Source: Sclerodactyla briareus (taxonomy: Eukaryota; Echinodermata; Holothuroidea; Dendrochirotida; Sclerodactylidae). Taken from it: a stretch of DNA of 64,000 nt. Below are positions 25,151 to 36,824 of this stretch, piece by piece. The position numbers and the translations under genes are program-made. A model generated the notes under the pieces. That model was not told the DNA's origin, made no database searches, and saw nothing but the letters and a program-made list of their open reading frames with translations. Location: contig JAODTK010005620.1 in assembly GCA_026419785.1 (NCBI GenBank), positions 124,001 to 188,000 on the forward strand. Reading direction: 5' to 3'. Position 1 is the first letter of the stretch; every line of letters starts with the position of its first letter.

Positions 25151-26239
25151 TTCTGAGTAATTACGATAATCGGCCCTAATGGGGATCTCCTGTGCTGCTG
25201 CCACGCGGCTTGCTGACCTGGCAAATTGCTTACCTTGAGACCCATCTCTCACACAGGAGTGCTATGGACAGGGGTGAGTTTGCTTTACGTGAGGTTGAGA
25301 GCTAAACCTCCGTATACTACAGTGCACTGCCAACTGGTCCTAATGGGGCTCTCACACTGCTGCACAAAGCCTCACTGCCCTGGGCAAATTGCTACCTTCA
25401 AGACCCAGCTCTCAAACAGAAGCTGCTATGGACAGGGGGAGTGTTACTTAACCTTATGTATCACAAGTCGCGAAGAAATATGTACATGCCTCCAGTATCT
25501 TTTTTAACTCAAATAAAGCATATTGTCAATAGGAACTATGCATCAATGGAATGACTGAATGGGAATCATGGTAATATGATTCCTGTACATCTCGAGTCAT
25601 CAGAATGTATTAACATTTCGATAGATTGATATTCTATCATTAAATTAGAAATGCAGACATGAGTACTATTTTCAGACCGTTGGAATGCAGTCAAAAACAC
25701 CCGGCAGGGTCTTTTCCGGCCATCTGAAGAGTCTTAAAATCCTAAATTTTCAGATTAGATGCGCGCCAACCAATCCTGTCGCAATATGGAACAAGGCCAT
25801 AGCTGTCGCGAAACTGACCCTGTTAACTGTGTAGACGACCAGTCACTTTTGAACAAAACGGACTTCCAGCCTACCCGAATCCATTGTGTGTTCTAGTTCA
25901 CGCGTTATTTGAAATTTATCAATCTTCTTCGTCGATGTACATTTGTCGTAAGTTTCCTGGGAAAAGGTACACCAAGTTTCGTTTAAAAAAGCCAAACTGC
26001 TAATTTGTCAATGGGAAAGATCCCAGAATCTCGAGATTTTGCCCGTTTCCATCACTTCAAACTGCACGAACTTCTGGTTCCGCTGTCCTGAAAATCTAGT
26101 TCAAACTCGAACATAAAATTATGAATATTCATTCAGTGTGGGGGCCAAAATTTACGTCAAATCTATTGATTGGCGGGAACATTACGCCAAATTAGCATGA
26201 AAAAGCAAAAATAGAGGTTTGGGCACCGGCCCAAAACCC

Positions 26240-26375
26240 ATATATGGTATGGGTGACGTCATTGCAAGCCGCTTCCCCTGCGCAGTCCACGACGGCCGCG
26301 TTCTGTTGAAGGTCAAGCGCTAATGGCTGCAGTAGACATTGCGCACAGTGCTTTTCCGGGATACGGGGAGCTCGT
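26240..26375 (+). promoter_or_regulatory. Possible promoter: TATA-like, CRE and GC-rich context
   Basis: catatatgg at 26239-26247 and a perfect CRE octamer tgacgtca at 26254-26261 are followed by a CpG-rich stretch. In the upstream copy the CRE reads tgagtca (24354 region). No coding start follows that I recognise, so this may be a promoter of a non-coding or repeat transcript, or coincidence. Confidence 0.25.
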
Positions 26376-28252
26376 TTTGTTTCGTATAGCTCGCTAGATG
26401 CTGTTAGTACCAGTATCTACCCAATGTCTGAAACAAATCTACGCCCCTGCTTTCGGCGTCGGTCTCAGGGCCCTGGAAGCAGGGTGGGTTCTCTAGTGCC
26501 ATCTGAGGCTCATTCATTTGGGAACAAGATAATCATGATTTTGCCTGGTTGGCAAGATTCTAGAACACTGTCAAGCGGAGGTCAAGTCTGCATGTCCGCC
26601 CTTACAATGTAGCGAGAGCTACTGCTGTCGACCGATATTCACAGGACTTATCACAAGAAGAGGGCTGACACGCAAAAAATGGCATATCTGCTGAAAAAAG
26701 GGTTGGCCTGAAGTCGGAAAATCCACCTTGGACCGCGCCTGCGAATGTTACGTTATAAGATTTTTTTATACAATGTAATTCTCCAAAAAACATCAGCTCC
26801 CTCGCAAGTATTTCACATGCATACTGCTCACAATACCAAATCTATCGTGCCGAAGTTTACGATTCCATTGTTGCGTACCCGGTTATAATAATAATCTATA
26901 TAATAATACGCTAAGGGATTTTCCGTCTGTCCGGCACTATTCTCCGGAACGGCGGGGCGCGCGCCCGCGGGATTCGACGGGCAGGTGCGGGTCGCCCCTC
27001 CCCGCGTCCAGCAGTCCAGTTTGCGTTCCCGTCTCCGCGACGCGCTCGGATTCTGAGTAATTACGATAATCGGCCCTAATGGGGATCTCCTGTGCTGCTG
27101 CCACGCGGCTTGCTGACCTGGCAAATTGCTTACCTTGAGACCCATCTCTCACACAGGAGTGCTATGGACAGGGGTGAGTTTGCTTTACGTGAGGTTGAGA
27201 GCTAAACCTCCGTATACTACAGTGCACTGCCAACTGGTCCTAATGGGGCTCTCACACTGCTGCACAAAGCCTCACTGCCCTGGGCAAATTGCTACCTTCA
27301 AGACCCAGCTCTCAAACAGAAGCTGCTATGGACAGGGGGAGTGTTACTTAACCTTATGTATCACAAGTCGCGAAGAAATATGTACATGCCTCCAGTATCT
27401 TTTTTAACTCAAATAAAGCATATTGTCAATAGGAACTATGCATCAATGGAATGAGAAAGAAAAGGTTCATCCTGAAAGTAACAAAAGGTGGCACCAGGGT
27501 AATTATGTAGGCGATATGAAAATTAGGCTCTGATAGCAGACTGCATACCATTGTGTATGATATTCAGCCTAGGCTCAGCAACTCACCTTTCGAAGGATAT
27601 GAGAGGTAGTCCAGGTAAAAAAAAGAACCTTTTAGTCTTAAATAACTATTTAACATTTTGCATCATGAAGGCAACATTTGCCATGTTTCATTTCATAAGG
27701 GCACTTTGTGTCTAATATCATGTATTGCTGCAGTTATACCATATTTATGAACTAGCACTCTATTCAAACATTTGTCTTATTTAAGGCCAAAGGTATACCA
27801 GGTTCAATTTCAAAGGGCATATGTGTATATAGCATGTATAGCTGCGAACACCCAAGCCTTCTGTTTCATATTAGGGACTAGAAAGAACAAAATAATAAAA
27901 TTTATTTCGTCACCCATACATGTACCAACACAGAGTACCCTTATAAAATAAATTTTGTATGCTACAACTAATGATAGCCTAATTAGTAGGCCCAAGGACA
28001 AGAGGAAATCAATCCAAAATATTTGCTATTTAGAAATACTAACATTTTCGTCGAGAAAATCTTGACTGGCACTTTTCACTTATGGGTGACTAAGAAATTA
28101 GCAATTGCTGGTTGAATTCAATGACGGAGATGATTTTGGTTCCCCACGTGATGTCATTGAACCGAAAACAATCCAGTACATAACCAAAAACTAATGAGTT
28201 TGGAACTCAAATTGGAGATTTCAAATTGACATGTTACTATAAGGTAGTATAC

Positions 28253-28352
28253 CATGAGGTCATTAACAACAGAAATGCTCCACAGTCCCGTAGACTATAT
28301 CTTCGTGAATTTACAATTACAGGGGTGTATTCCATGCTCAATGACATTTCAT
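28253..28352 (-). CDS. Unidentified exon-like open frame
   Basis: A strong acceptor (ttttttttttcag, 28353-28355) opens 100 bp that are open in one frame. The frame reads DEMSLSMEYTPVIV and then SRRYSLRDCGAFLLLM, up to a donor (catg|gtatac, 28248-28253). Texture is protein-like, but it is short and unrecognised. Confidence 0.3.
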
Positions 28353-29159
28353 CTGAAAAAAAAAACCATATCAAGCATATCCTCAGCTCCTGACTTCCAG
28401 AAATGGAAACCCGACTAACTGATGTCTTGGAAAAGCTACTCACAATCCACCGCACACCCGAGGATTCGGCCGTCGCACGGTGATTGCTAGTAATAATATA
28501 ATAATGTAAACAGGTCTAGTTTGGGCGCTGCAGTACTGGTGCTTCATTTATATTGTGGGAATACGCCCGTTGGGTATTATTACTTGGGTACATTGACGGT
28601 AGATTGTGTATGCATGCGGCCGTGCTACGGTGTGTGTATGTATATGTAGATGAGTATTCAGCTCCCACGGGCCATCACAGTGGCCATGACTACAGAAATT
28701 GGAGGGCACCGGGGTTTTCACCTCGTCAGCCCTTCATTCTGCCCCGAATTTCGAAGAACTACAATACTCTTATAAATGACAATTTTCTGGAGTGTGTTCC
28801 ATGGAAGCTTAAGTTTGCGGAGGTCCCTTGGCGGCGATGACAATGGTGATGGAACTTGTATTGTATCCGATGTGAACCGGACTGGGCTCGTTACTGCGAG
28901 GGGGCCTAATCAAGACGTCCGCGTTCCGAGCCGCGAGCGATAGGCCTAGGGAAACGCGAGCGGTCTGTCAACGGTTGTGACTGTCTTCCTGCCTGGAACT
29001 GGAATCAGTAATACAGTATGTACGGTTAATATATCTTTTGCCCCGTATTTGATGTACATCATGTAGGATTGTTGATATGTGATTATGTAAGTCATTATGA
29101 ATGCCAAGTTGTGTCTGGTGTTGATTAGGAAAGTGGTATTTGTGCGATAGGCTATGATT

Positions 29160-29620
29160 GTACGCAAAAGCCCATTATTGCCATCGATTAAAAAGTTTCG
29201 AACAATGAAAAAAAAAGTTTCGAACAATGAAAAAAAAAGTTTCGAACATTAAGAGCGAAAAGAAATTTTTGGCTCAAATAATCTGATATAACAGATTAAT
29301 AATCTGTTACGACAGATACAATCTGCGTAACGATTAACAAATCCCCCCGCGCGTAAAGATTATTAATCTGTTACGTGAAAGAAAACATATTAATTGTACG
29401 ACAGGATTATTAATTGTTATAACAGATAATAAGCTGTTAAGACAGATTAATAATCGGTCGTAAACAGATTAACAATCTTTCGTAACAGATTTATATCTGT
29501 TACGACAGATTTATTCTGTACGACAGATTATTAATTGTTATAACAGATTATTAATCTGTTATCAAACAGATTATTAATCTGTATAAACAGAATTAAATCG
29601 GTTACGACAAAAATTACGTC
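29160..29620 (+). repeat. Left inverted block: TTCGAACAATG triplet plus dyad minisatellite
   Basis: Starts aagcccattattgccatcga, then three tandem copies of gtttcgaacaatgaaaaaa (29194-29250), then an array of about 20-24-bp units built on taacagattaataatctgtt, a near-perfect palindrome with variants such as taatctgttacgacagatta. The same series, inverted, lies at 37905-38275. No coding frame. Confidence 0.85.
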
Positions 29621-29814
29621 TTGCCATTTTGCGGTTTCAATAGATAGTTAATGGTTTATACTGTGTTCTGTATTGATCACAGCAAATCCCAAGCTGACTG
29701 ATTGAAATATCTGTCTGTGGAATTTAGGTTCCAAAACTACCGTTTCATATGCATTTCTCTCAAACTACCAATGAAAAAAAGAGCCAATCTGGTAACTTGA
29801 CATGAAATGTATAT

Positions 29815-30640
29815 TTGGGCGTCATGGCAGCGAATCGTATGGGGAAAATGCGGACAGTGACGTATGGGACATTTCAAATGAGGAGATACTTACGTGCTCT
29901 CGAAGCGGATGAATTCAAATCAGTCGACGACATCCAAGAGGCTCTGAGAACAATGATGGTCTTTTTAGGTAAGAACCACAGAAGTGATCCATTCAAGTGG
30001 CCGGTGTTCATGTATGGTGAGGTGGAAGGGTCAGGTCAGCTCCATGGTTATCGATGGTTTCATCGAAACAAGGAACAATGGGTGTTCCATTGACGCGAAA
30101 ACGTCAGGCTTCCTTTCTACCTGGATCCCGCTGAGTGTCGAGTAAGGGGAGGAGGAGACATGAGGAGACGGCAGTACAACGGTATCAGGCCTAATTTCAT
30201 ATGGCAATTGATTGCTATGATAAGCGAAACATTACGCCATTGTATCAGGGGATGCCTAGGACGGCTTTTCTAGGTTATGTCATTTGGCACAGGCATATAC
30301 ATCCAGTAGCGACCCGAGGCTTCATTGCCGGAGACTACAGAATGCAGTTGACAATTTGGGGGGGTCAAGAAGTGTGCGAGGGGAATTCGGAAGGAAAACA
30401 GTGATGGAGAGATATGCAAGTTTACGGCAGAACGGCAGGCCTGATGCGCCAGAAGCCTTATGTACGGACGAAGGCACTGCAAACCAAAGGATTTGAATTT
30501 TGGTGGAGTATCTTGAGGAAAGAGTGCACTGAATTTGGATAAGTCTTTTCAGCCAGCATGCCGAGATGAAGATGCCTATGTTTGACGGAAGTGACTTCGA
30601 CAAAGCTTTAATTGCAGTTCGTCTTCCTGAATATCATAAG
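29815..30640 (+). pseudogene. Integrase-like protein (RNase H-fold, D,D/E,E type), frameshifted
   Basis: The start methionine at 29815 opens 92 clean codons ending GSGQLHGYRWFHR, the hallmark N-terminal motif of an 'integrase core' protein family that I recall from fishes and marine invertebrates. Continuing through at least four frame changes, the DNA encodes, in the expected order: RENVRLL-like and RRRQYN; PNFIW followed by the first catalytic Asp (gat, 30210-30212) and a Cys-Tyr-Asp segment; the xHGCIDGxSR segment (about 30240-30275); the GxFG(T)EN loop (about 30380-30400, written as Glu here); and NQRI-E-FWW with the catalytic Glu (30495-30497). After FVFL the exon appears to end at a donor aag|gtaagg (30640). 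Conserved order with one-base indels suggests sequence error or recent decay. No C-terminal part was found before the family 2 repeat. Confidence 0.7.
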
Positions 30641-30924
30641 GTAAGGGCCATGCATTGCCGAGTATGTAAACGTTTTCGCCAGTTCAACAAACTGTCGTTC
30701 ACCCCGAAGAACTCAACCGAAACCCTTTGAAACCAGTCGAAATCAACGGTTTACGATCCGTTTCATGACAAAAGGTGTCATTTGGTTTAAAGGACGGCCA
30801 ACCAAGAGTGAGTTCTCTTTACCAAGGACTAGTTACAATCCTGTGTAAAGTGTGATGGTTTAACTGGATTTGGGGTAAGCCTATTCGCACATAAAATATC
30901 ACCAGGTATAAGCCCTAGTCCCAG

Positions 30925-30925
30925 C

Positions 30926-30958
<33 letters not shown>

Positions 30959-31017
30959 ATCATTATTATTCGATATATCTATCTATCTATCTATCATCTT
31001 TATCTATCTAATCTGTC

Positions 31018-31048
<31 letters not shown>

Positions 31049-31650
31049 AACTTGGTTTTTGGGCCAAAAATGTTCATGCTTTGGATGAATCTCGCCACGA
31101 CGTGGTCAACAATGTTTATTGAACTGATGGGTAATCGTTGAACCACCTGAGGTCAAGGTCAAATGGCATAAAGGGGCACAATGAAACCATAGGGAAAACT
31201 GCAAAAACGCTACTCCTACAAATTTTGATGCACAGTGCGGGAATGTCGTTTCATATTGATGGTTCAAACAAGGTCGTTCCTCCGGGGGTTCAGGAATTTT
31301 TAATCCCCGGTCCCACTTGGGCCAGAGCGCCAATTTTATGGAAAATTTCACACCAATGGCACTTGGAAAGCATCTCCCCCAACAAGCTTCAATTGATTTC
31401 TTCAAAGTTATATGTAATGTTCCTTGAGCAGAGGGCCATTGGGGGGGTAGGCGGGAATATTGGGGCCATGGCCACTTTGGACTCGGGCTTCGGCCATTAT
31501 ATGAAAATACCGCAAATCTTTGTTATCTTCTACAAAATTTGGTGATAGTGTGGAACCAATGGGTCAGATTGATGGTCTAACAGGGGTTGTTGACTCGTAT
31601 TTTCTGGTCCAAGGTCCCCATTGGGCCCGAGAACCCTTTTTCGTCTGACT
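30925..31650 (+). repeat. Dispersed repeat family 2, copy A, with (TCTA)n/(TGTC)n head
   Basis: A (TCTA)n tract (30925-30998) switches to (TGTC)n (31016-31048), followed by a body that aligns with 54300-54770. Shared phrases: ttttggccaaaaa, gttcatgct, cacgac-tggtcaacaatgtt, gatgggt-atcgttg, aaggtcaa, cccacttgggcc, cacttgaaa, cccacaagctt. Downstream (31700-32120) is more sequence in the style of family 3 (ctgtgtgtagcaccggg, gaaacttgtggatgtgg). The microsatellite head is part of the repeat, because both copies carry it. Confidence 0.8.
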
Positions 31651-32399
31651 GAATGAAATTTAGGAAGACACTTAGTGGGTCACTTTGGCCGTATGTGTGG
31701 GTGTTGTGTGTGTGTATGTCCACTTTTGTTAGCCGGATTTCTCACAAACCGTGAAGACGATTATGACGAAATTTTGTGTGTAGCACCGGGGTTTGGGTTG
31801 TACCGATCGGATTGAGATTTGGGCAAACAAAATTCATTAATAATGTTGGGTAATTAGCTTATTTTATGTAATTCAATTGTTTATGCGCGTAGCAAGATAC
31901 GCAAGAACCGTATGTGCTACAGTGATGTAATTGGCAATGTAGGACTGTGGAGACGGTAGATGAACTGATTAGATTGAAGCCTAAATGGCGATTAAGTGGT
32001 CTAATTTGCATTAATTTATGCGAATTTTTCAAGTTTGTCGGATTTTTCACCGAAACTTGTGGATGTGGTTCTACCATGGTTCCAGGAGAAATTTCAAAGT
32101 GAAAATCGGAGGTCACTGCACTTGCGGTCCTCATGTAGCCATATCAAAAATGCGTATCACGGCCATGCATGGCGTATGGATAATGCCTACCCAACGGAGT
32201 GGTCGGTCCTATTCGAAATGCCACTTTTAATAATCAGGAGAACAAATATCGGGAAATCGGTGAACGAAATTTCCTACCAAAAACCTGTTGTACTAATGTG
32301 ATATTAGTTAACATTATCTAACACAAACCAATATATTCAAAACCATTCTTCCGCGGACGCAAAAATGGTCAATGTCTATGGATAGTGTGGTGGGGTGGG

Positions 32400-34990
32400 T
32401 AGACCTTATTACTGCATAGGTGGCCAAACACCGACCGTTTCCCTACCCGTGGTTTGCATTGATAAGGGGCAAGGCAAGCTAAGCGAACCCGCATCAACAG
32501 TTGAAGTCAGCGGGTATGTCAGCGACAACCATGTCAGGCATGTCTGAGGCCTTCCTTTACCACTCCCAAGGAGGAACCTAGGTAAGTCCCTGACTTGTAC
32601 GCACATACAGATAATTGTATAGAACGTCGACCTTATCTTCATTGGTGTACTCCAAGCGGCCCCCCCCCCCCCCCAGGGCACTTGAGGGAGGATAGTTGGT
32701 GTGCAGGGAAGACTATATATGGCCTGCAACCAGGGGTGTCTACTGGCCTCTGAATACATTTCACCGACGCTTACCAGAACAGCAAGTGATGGGGGGAGGT
32801 TGTTCCATTTACCCAGGGTCTGAGAAGTAGGAGCCCCAGAGGCGGCCATTGATACGACGGACCACGTTATTGAAAGACTGAGTGTGATAATGTGTCACTA
32901 AGAGGGAGGAATAAAGATGCCTTGTGGGGAACAATCAATTTATGCTTGAGGATTTTGATTACAGAATTGTCAAAGTATGTAAAATTTCTCCTATGCTCAA
33001 GGGTATTCCATTTTAGGGGGACATGATTTCACTAACACTATCGGGGCGCGAAACGACTGGAAAAAATCTACCAGCTCTGTTTTGAATCATTTGAAGTTTT
33101 TTCTTTTATTATTTCCGTGTAAGGTGAACACACTTGGGATGCATCAAGTTGGGGGCGAACATTATGTTGTAGGCGTTTTTAACTTGTGGGGGGGGGGGGC
33201 AATTGGTGAAAATTACTGCAGAGAAGTTCAAAGACGAGTGGCTTTAGAGCTAGGAGTTTATGTGAGGGTCCATGACAACTTGGAGTCCAGATTGACTCCA
33301 AGATAGGGGTGAGACGTGCCGGGGCAAGGGGTGGGGTAGCCAGAGCGATAATATTCAAATTTATAGGGTTTATTTTGAGCGTGACTGTAAGGAAATGGCA
33401 TTTTGTGGGGTTGAAGAATAACCGGTACCCAGTCCTTGGACCACTTGTTCGAGTGGCTTGAGGTAATCCTAGAGTGCTAATTGTCGTGAGGGAGTCAACT
33501 AGTCGGCCTACAGAGTGCGTCATCGGCAAATAGCCCGAACATTTGGAGAAACACACTCAGGGAGGGCGTTTATGTAACGAAGAAAGACAAGCGTCCCAAG
33601 GATGAGGACACGAGAGGACTTCGGTATACGAGAGGACTCACATCAACAAGGGTCTCTGGGATGCGATTTGAAGATATTGATTAGCCCAATCCAAAATAGT
33701 TCCTCCTTAGCCATAAAAGGTCAATTTGTATAATAAGATGATTACTGGCGCACTTTGTCAAAGGCCTAGAGAAGTCGAGGAATATTACCATCCACTTGCG
33801 GCGGTGGTTGATGGAATTAGCAAATTCATTACAGGTGAGAAGAAGTTTGGCTAATGGGAACCTGGTTCACGGAAAGCCGTGCTGAAATGGGGTGAGTAAT
33901 ATTTATTTTTCTCCAAATGGTCCATGAAGTGATTTGACAGGAATGTTGTTCCAAAACGTTCAACACACTGGGAGTGAGTGGACGGTAGTTTTCCACGTTC
34001 AGACGTTAGACTACGACCTTTTATGAATAGGTGTGACATTTGCTTTTTTAAAAATCATCCTGTGACCAAATGGGGGAACTGTGGGAAAATAAACATACAA
34101 ATACCGAAGGATTTCATTGGCAACATTGGAGTAGCCTAACAGGAATTTGATCTGAGCCAGTAGCCTTTTTCTCCTGAATTGGGAGAGGAGTTTGCAGACA
34201 CCATTAGAAGTGGCAGTTATGTCAGCCATGGATGGGTGGGGGATCACCCGCGCGGTGGGATGGATGACACTTGCACGATGTGAACAGAGAGGCAAAGAAA
34301 AAGTAAGGCGGCCTTGCATCATGGCATCACTGACATGTTTCCTTGATGTTTAGGGAAGGAATGCCCAAATGGTCTTCCTTTGACTTTTGACAAAACTTGA
34401 CAGATCTTCTTGTAGCTATGTCGGACTCTGATCGTTCGAACAAAATTATTTACATAATTCCAATCGAAATCCTTAATCAGTTTGTCGACGAGTATACAAT
34501 AGTGTGATTATACTCTGGAAGTCACGAGGTCTTTACCTTCTACAGTAAGGAATCGACATGCCACGTCGCTTAGCAATATGCTCTTTGTTTTAGGAAACCG
34601 TAATCCATGGGTAACTTATTTTCAGAAATATATTAGAGGGATAATTGGCTTGGGCTTTCAGGAGGAAAGACTGAATGGAGAGAAAATTTTCATCTCAAAG
34701 ACACGTTTTAGGGCCGTGTGTCACCTTCCGGTCCAATTCGGTTATATTCCGAAGGGGTTTCTGTAATTGGGATGGAACAAAGAATGCAGCCAAGAATGAG
34801 GAATCCACTGTGCGTATTCGGGAATGTCGTGATAGTAGTAACAGAGTCGGGCTTGTTTGTCAGGAGAGGCCAAGAGTGGATCGGGTGGGCAGCTAGGGTT
34901 TAGGGATGACCAAGTCATATCTTTTAAAGTGAAATCTCCCACAGAGGGACATAGGAGTATCAACACGATTTCGGCGAAACAGATCAATTA
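32400..34990 (-). pseudogene. APE-type LINE (Jockey/CR1-like) ORF2 remnant
   Basis: Read on the minus strand: an endonuclease block with the GDFTLKD motif (about 34919-34939; family consensus GDFN) within 34742-34987; then linker and reverse-transcriptase blocks with a TGSDQIP-like motif (about 34150), WKKANVTPIHK-like, NYRP (33979-33990), FLDFS…FDK (33751-33786), LFADD (33519-33530) and WSKDW…NPTKCHF. A C-terminal part LWNNLPPSL lies near 32800, followed by a 3' UTR to about 32400. These define a non-LTR retrotransposon with AP-endonuclease. Frames change repeatedly and stops interrupt it, so it is dead as written. Several further indels are probably sequence errors. It lies inside the inverted-block region, opposite to the integrase gene. 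Confidence 0.85.
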
Positions 34991-35129
34991 CTCTGTCTTA
35001 GTTAATCAATGTCGGGCGGAAAACCGGGTGGCCGAAAAAGTGTTTTCGTCTTCTTCTTATTCTTCTTTCTTCTACCTCAAAGGAGTGTTCACACCTCTGC
35101 AAGCGATACAACGATTTAATCGGACGTTA

Positions 35130-35760
35130 AGTAAAATAGGCCAATTTCAATTTTCATCGTATATAGTTTATCGATAATAGATAAACCAGCGTCAGATTTT
35201 ACACAGCCGTCCCCTTATATTTAACAACAAAGACAATTACTAAACGCAACGTTTAATCTGTACCGACAGAAGGCTAATCGTAGAAAAGGGAAGGTGCCCA
35301 ACTGGTTATGTCAAGTTGTAATATGGACACATCCGACCAACAGGCTACAGAATCAATTAAATTGGTTAAGAGCTCAATGATGTTCTGCAAGGCGTGACGC
35401 GAAAGGCTGCAATCTCCGTGATGTAGCCGAAGTTCCGAAGTTTTTATTGCAAACTTCTATAGAAATAATAGATACACAGCAGTCACCCTTTAAGTAAACA
35501 ACAACGACAATTACAAACAGGCAACGTGTAATCGTCGAGACAGAATGATAATCTGTTCGAACAGATAACAGTTGCCAACTAGTCATTTTTGATGAGTATT
35601 ATAAATTCTTTTTTCAAAATAGCGTACATAATCGATAGATCTGTTTAAAAAGTACAATGCGTCTTACAAGAAGTGGGCCGGATTTTGAAGTGTAATCTCC
35701 GTGATGGTTTGCCGAAGTTTCTATCACTGCATCAAAAGTACTTAAAGTAGTGAAGTGAAA
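35130..35760. repeat. ~275-bp direct repeat with traces of the dyad motif
   Basis: Two to three units: 35205-35290 aligns with 35477-35565 (shared acaatta, caacgt, taatcg…gacaga). Likewise 35402-35440 aligns with 35690-35730 (gcaatctccgtgatg…gccgaagtt). Each carries a fragment of the taatctgt…acagat motif of the flanking inverted blocks. Confidence 0.6.
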
Positions 35761-36293
35761 GTTTAGCGAAAAATCATATACACGGGCATTTTAATTCTTT
35801 TATAAACAGGGGTATTGTATTGAGGGATGAATGATCTGATATAACCTAATAAATGTTGCCGTAGCCAGCCCAGGGGAGTCGGAGGAGTCAGACGAGCTGG
35901 AAAACACATTTTTAGCCAGCCACCCAGACACTGAAATCCATTAGGTAATCAGCCCCAGAACCCACCAATTCCCAAATTGCCACTATAACCGTCTTTAGTT
36001 CACATTGCTAGGAAAAGGCTCACCCCTCTCCATGGCTGGAAGGGCTCGTTTTTGCCCATTAAATTGTTGCTCCCGAGCGTTACGTTGACGACGCAAATTA
36101 AAACTAATATAGCTTGCACAACAATACACTACTTAATTGATGTACTAACAAGGCTTTTGGGGAAACGTCATTTTCTTATTGCGCTAAGAATGAATGCTAA
36201 AATAGGCGTAAATCGCGGGAGGAGGGGGGGAATCCCAATAATTGATTGTGTGCGGGGGTGGCCCTATGTGACCGCCGTGCTGTTTCATATTGT

Positions 36294-36352
36294 CCCCGTT
36301 ATATAATAACATATTTCCCCCGTTATAAAATATTTTCCCCCGTTATATAATA
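36294..36352 (+). repeat. Triple ccccgttatataata repeat
   Basis: Three near-identical 15-mers spaced about 21 bases apart (36294, 36317, 36338). Confidence 0.8.
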
Positions 36353-36824
36353 CAGTAGGCCATGCACAATTGCGTCATTTTTCGGCGAATGCGTTTTTCC
36401 CTGGGCGATTATAAAGCCTGTTCCCGGTTGTTTTAAAGTGCGCATGCTCACAGTCACAGTAGTCGGTACCGTATACAGACGAGATTTTGCCATTGCTATT
36501 ATTATTTATGGTTACTTAGACTGTGACACTCTTCGAGAACAAAACCAATTCATCCTGTTTTAGTACGTTATTATAGTATGGGGGAAATTTACTGTTTCGT
36601 GCTGGTATGATAGAGTTATCAGAGAAGTTTCGAAAGTCCCCCTGCCTAGTTTGGGCGCGTTGTGCGTGCATTCCACAATTAATACCAGACTACTGCTGAA
36701 AATCATGTCCCATCTCATGTCACTATAACACTATATAAGTGAGGGCGCTGTCGCGTCTTAGTAACCAGAGCCATCTATTTAGAACACGATTCCACACTGA
36801 CGTTTCTGTTCTGTTATGATAGCT

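Larger units (their letters stand above)
23640..27454 (+). repeat. 1.9-kb direct tandem duplication, half identical and half diverged
   Basis: Offset 1,900. Bases 24437-25554 equal 26337-27454 with no difference seen over 1,118 bp. The preceding parts, about 23640-24436 and 25541-26336, are clearly homologous but differ by many small indels and substitutions, such as agtaggcatt versus agtagacatt right at the boundary. Inside each identical block a ~120-bp segment is itself tandemly duplicated (25163-25290 and 25336-25455, sharing caaattgct and gctatggacaggg). An aataaa closes each block (25512, 27412). A step from indel-rich divergence to perfect identity suggests an assembly artefact or very recent conversion. 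Confidence 0.9.

Noticed and set aside
29200..29620. CRISPR array
   Set aside because: The units are contiguous palindromic minisatellite without unique spacers, in eukaryotic DNA.
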